6,435 nucleotides of DNA from Candidatus Kapaibacterium sp. (GTDB lineage Bacteria; Bacteroidota; Ignavibacteria; Kapaibacteriales; UBA2268). The stretch spans positions 1-6,435 of the forward strand of contig JAQIDA010000086.1 of NCBI GenBank assembly GCA_027858275.1, read 5' to 3'. Of this stretch, positions 6,388-6,435 are shown piece by piece (position 1 is the stretch's first letter; the number at the start of each line of letters is the position of its first letter). A model generated the notes under the pieces. It was not told where the DNA came from and did not search any database. It was given only the letters and a program-made list of their open reading frames with translations. The translations under genes and the position numbers were made by a program.

Positions 6388-6435
6388 TCATGCCGCCTCG
6401 ATTTGGTGTGCGCTTAAGGCGCTTAGTCCGGCTTC
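6388..6435. other. GC-rich window end, unresolved
   Basis: Beyond the in-frame TGA the last 45 bases (6391-6435) have 27 G or C, clearly richer than the genes beside it. On the minus strand, frames ending at the TGA (6390-6388) and at the TAA (6385-6383) are both open to the window edge and could be the tail of an upstream gene. On the plus strand an ATG at 6390-6392 opens a frame to the edge. GCGCTTA occurs twice (6410-6416 and 6419-6425). I recognise no protein in any of these frames. Confidence 0.4.

Noticed and set aside
6388..6390. In-frame TGA in ricT as selenocysteine or a reassigned codon
   Set aside because: ruvB ends at its family-typical point with TGA, RicT proteins are not selenoproteins, and no start codon is found upstream in the same frame within the window.

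Overview
The window reads as chromosomal housekeeping DNA from a Bacteroidota-type or sister-lineage bacterium (the Bacteroidota/Ignavibacteriota/Kapabacteria side of the FCB group). The main evidence is a full-length PorX-type protein, a response-regulator receiver fused to a PglZ domain, which is characteristic of bacteria with type IX secretion. The fairly low GC, weak or absent Shine-Dalgarno sites before two of the genes, and short palindromic repeats between genes fit this but do not prove it. The species cannot be named from the sequence.

Layout from left to right: 1-298 is a leader with no convincing gene, ending in a good ribosome binding site. 299-1876 (+) is porX. 1877-2086 holds a tandem pair of related hairpin repeats, the first a strong stem just after porX. 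2087-3115 (+) is ruvB, the Holliday-junction branch-migration motor. 3116-3260 is a short spacer. 3261-5177 (+) is a glutamine-hydrolysing asparagine synthetase (asnB family). 5178-5481 is the convergent spacer, with a 95-bp element bounded by 26-bp imperfect inverted repeats, a weak terminator for asnB and a strong terminator hairpin for the gene on the other strand. 5482-6300 (-), with coding sense continuing to about 6387, is a PSP1/RicT (YaaT) family protein whose 5' end is abnormal.

The four genes do not form an obvious pathway. They cover regulation of secretion or envelope stress (PorX), recombination repair (RuvB), amide-nitrogen transfer (AsnB) and an Fe-S/RNA-processing cofactor protein (RicT). 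The three + strand genes are separated by 145-210 bp spacers, so each probably has its own transcription unit.

I found no clear new biological system. The points most worth checking are: (i) the broken 5' end of ricT, where recognisable coding sequence runs upstream of the only start codon into an in-frame TGA at 6388-6390, next to a GC-richer window end; (ii) the inverted-repeat element at 5222-5316; (iii) the paired hairpin repeats after porX; and (iv) a possible base-pairing switch over the porX ribosome binding site.
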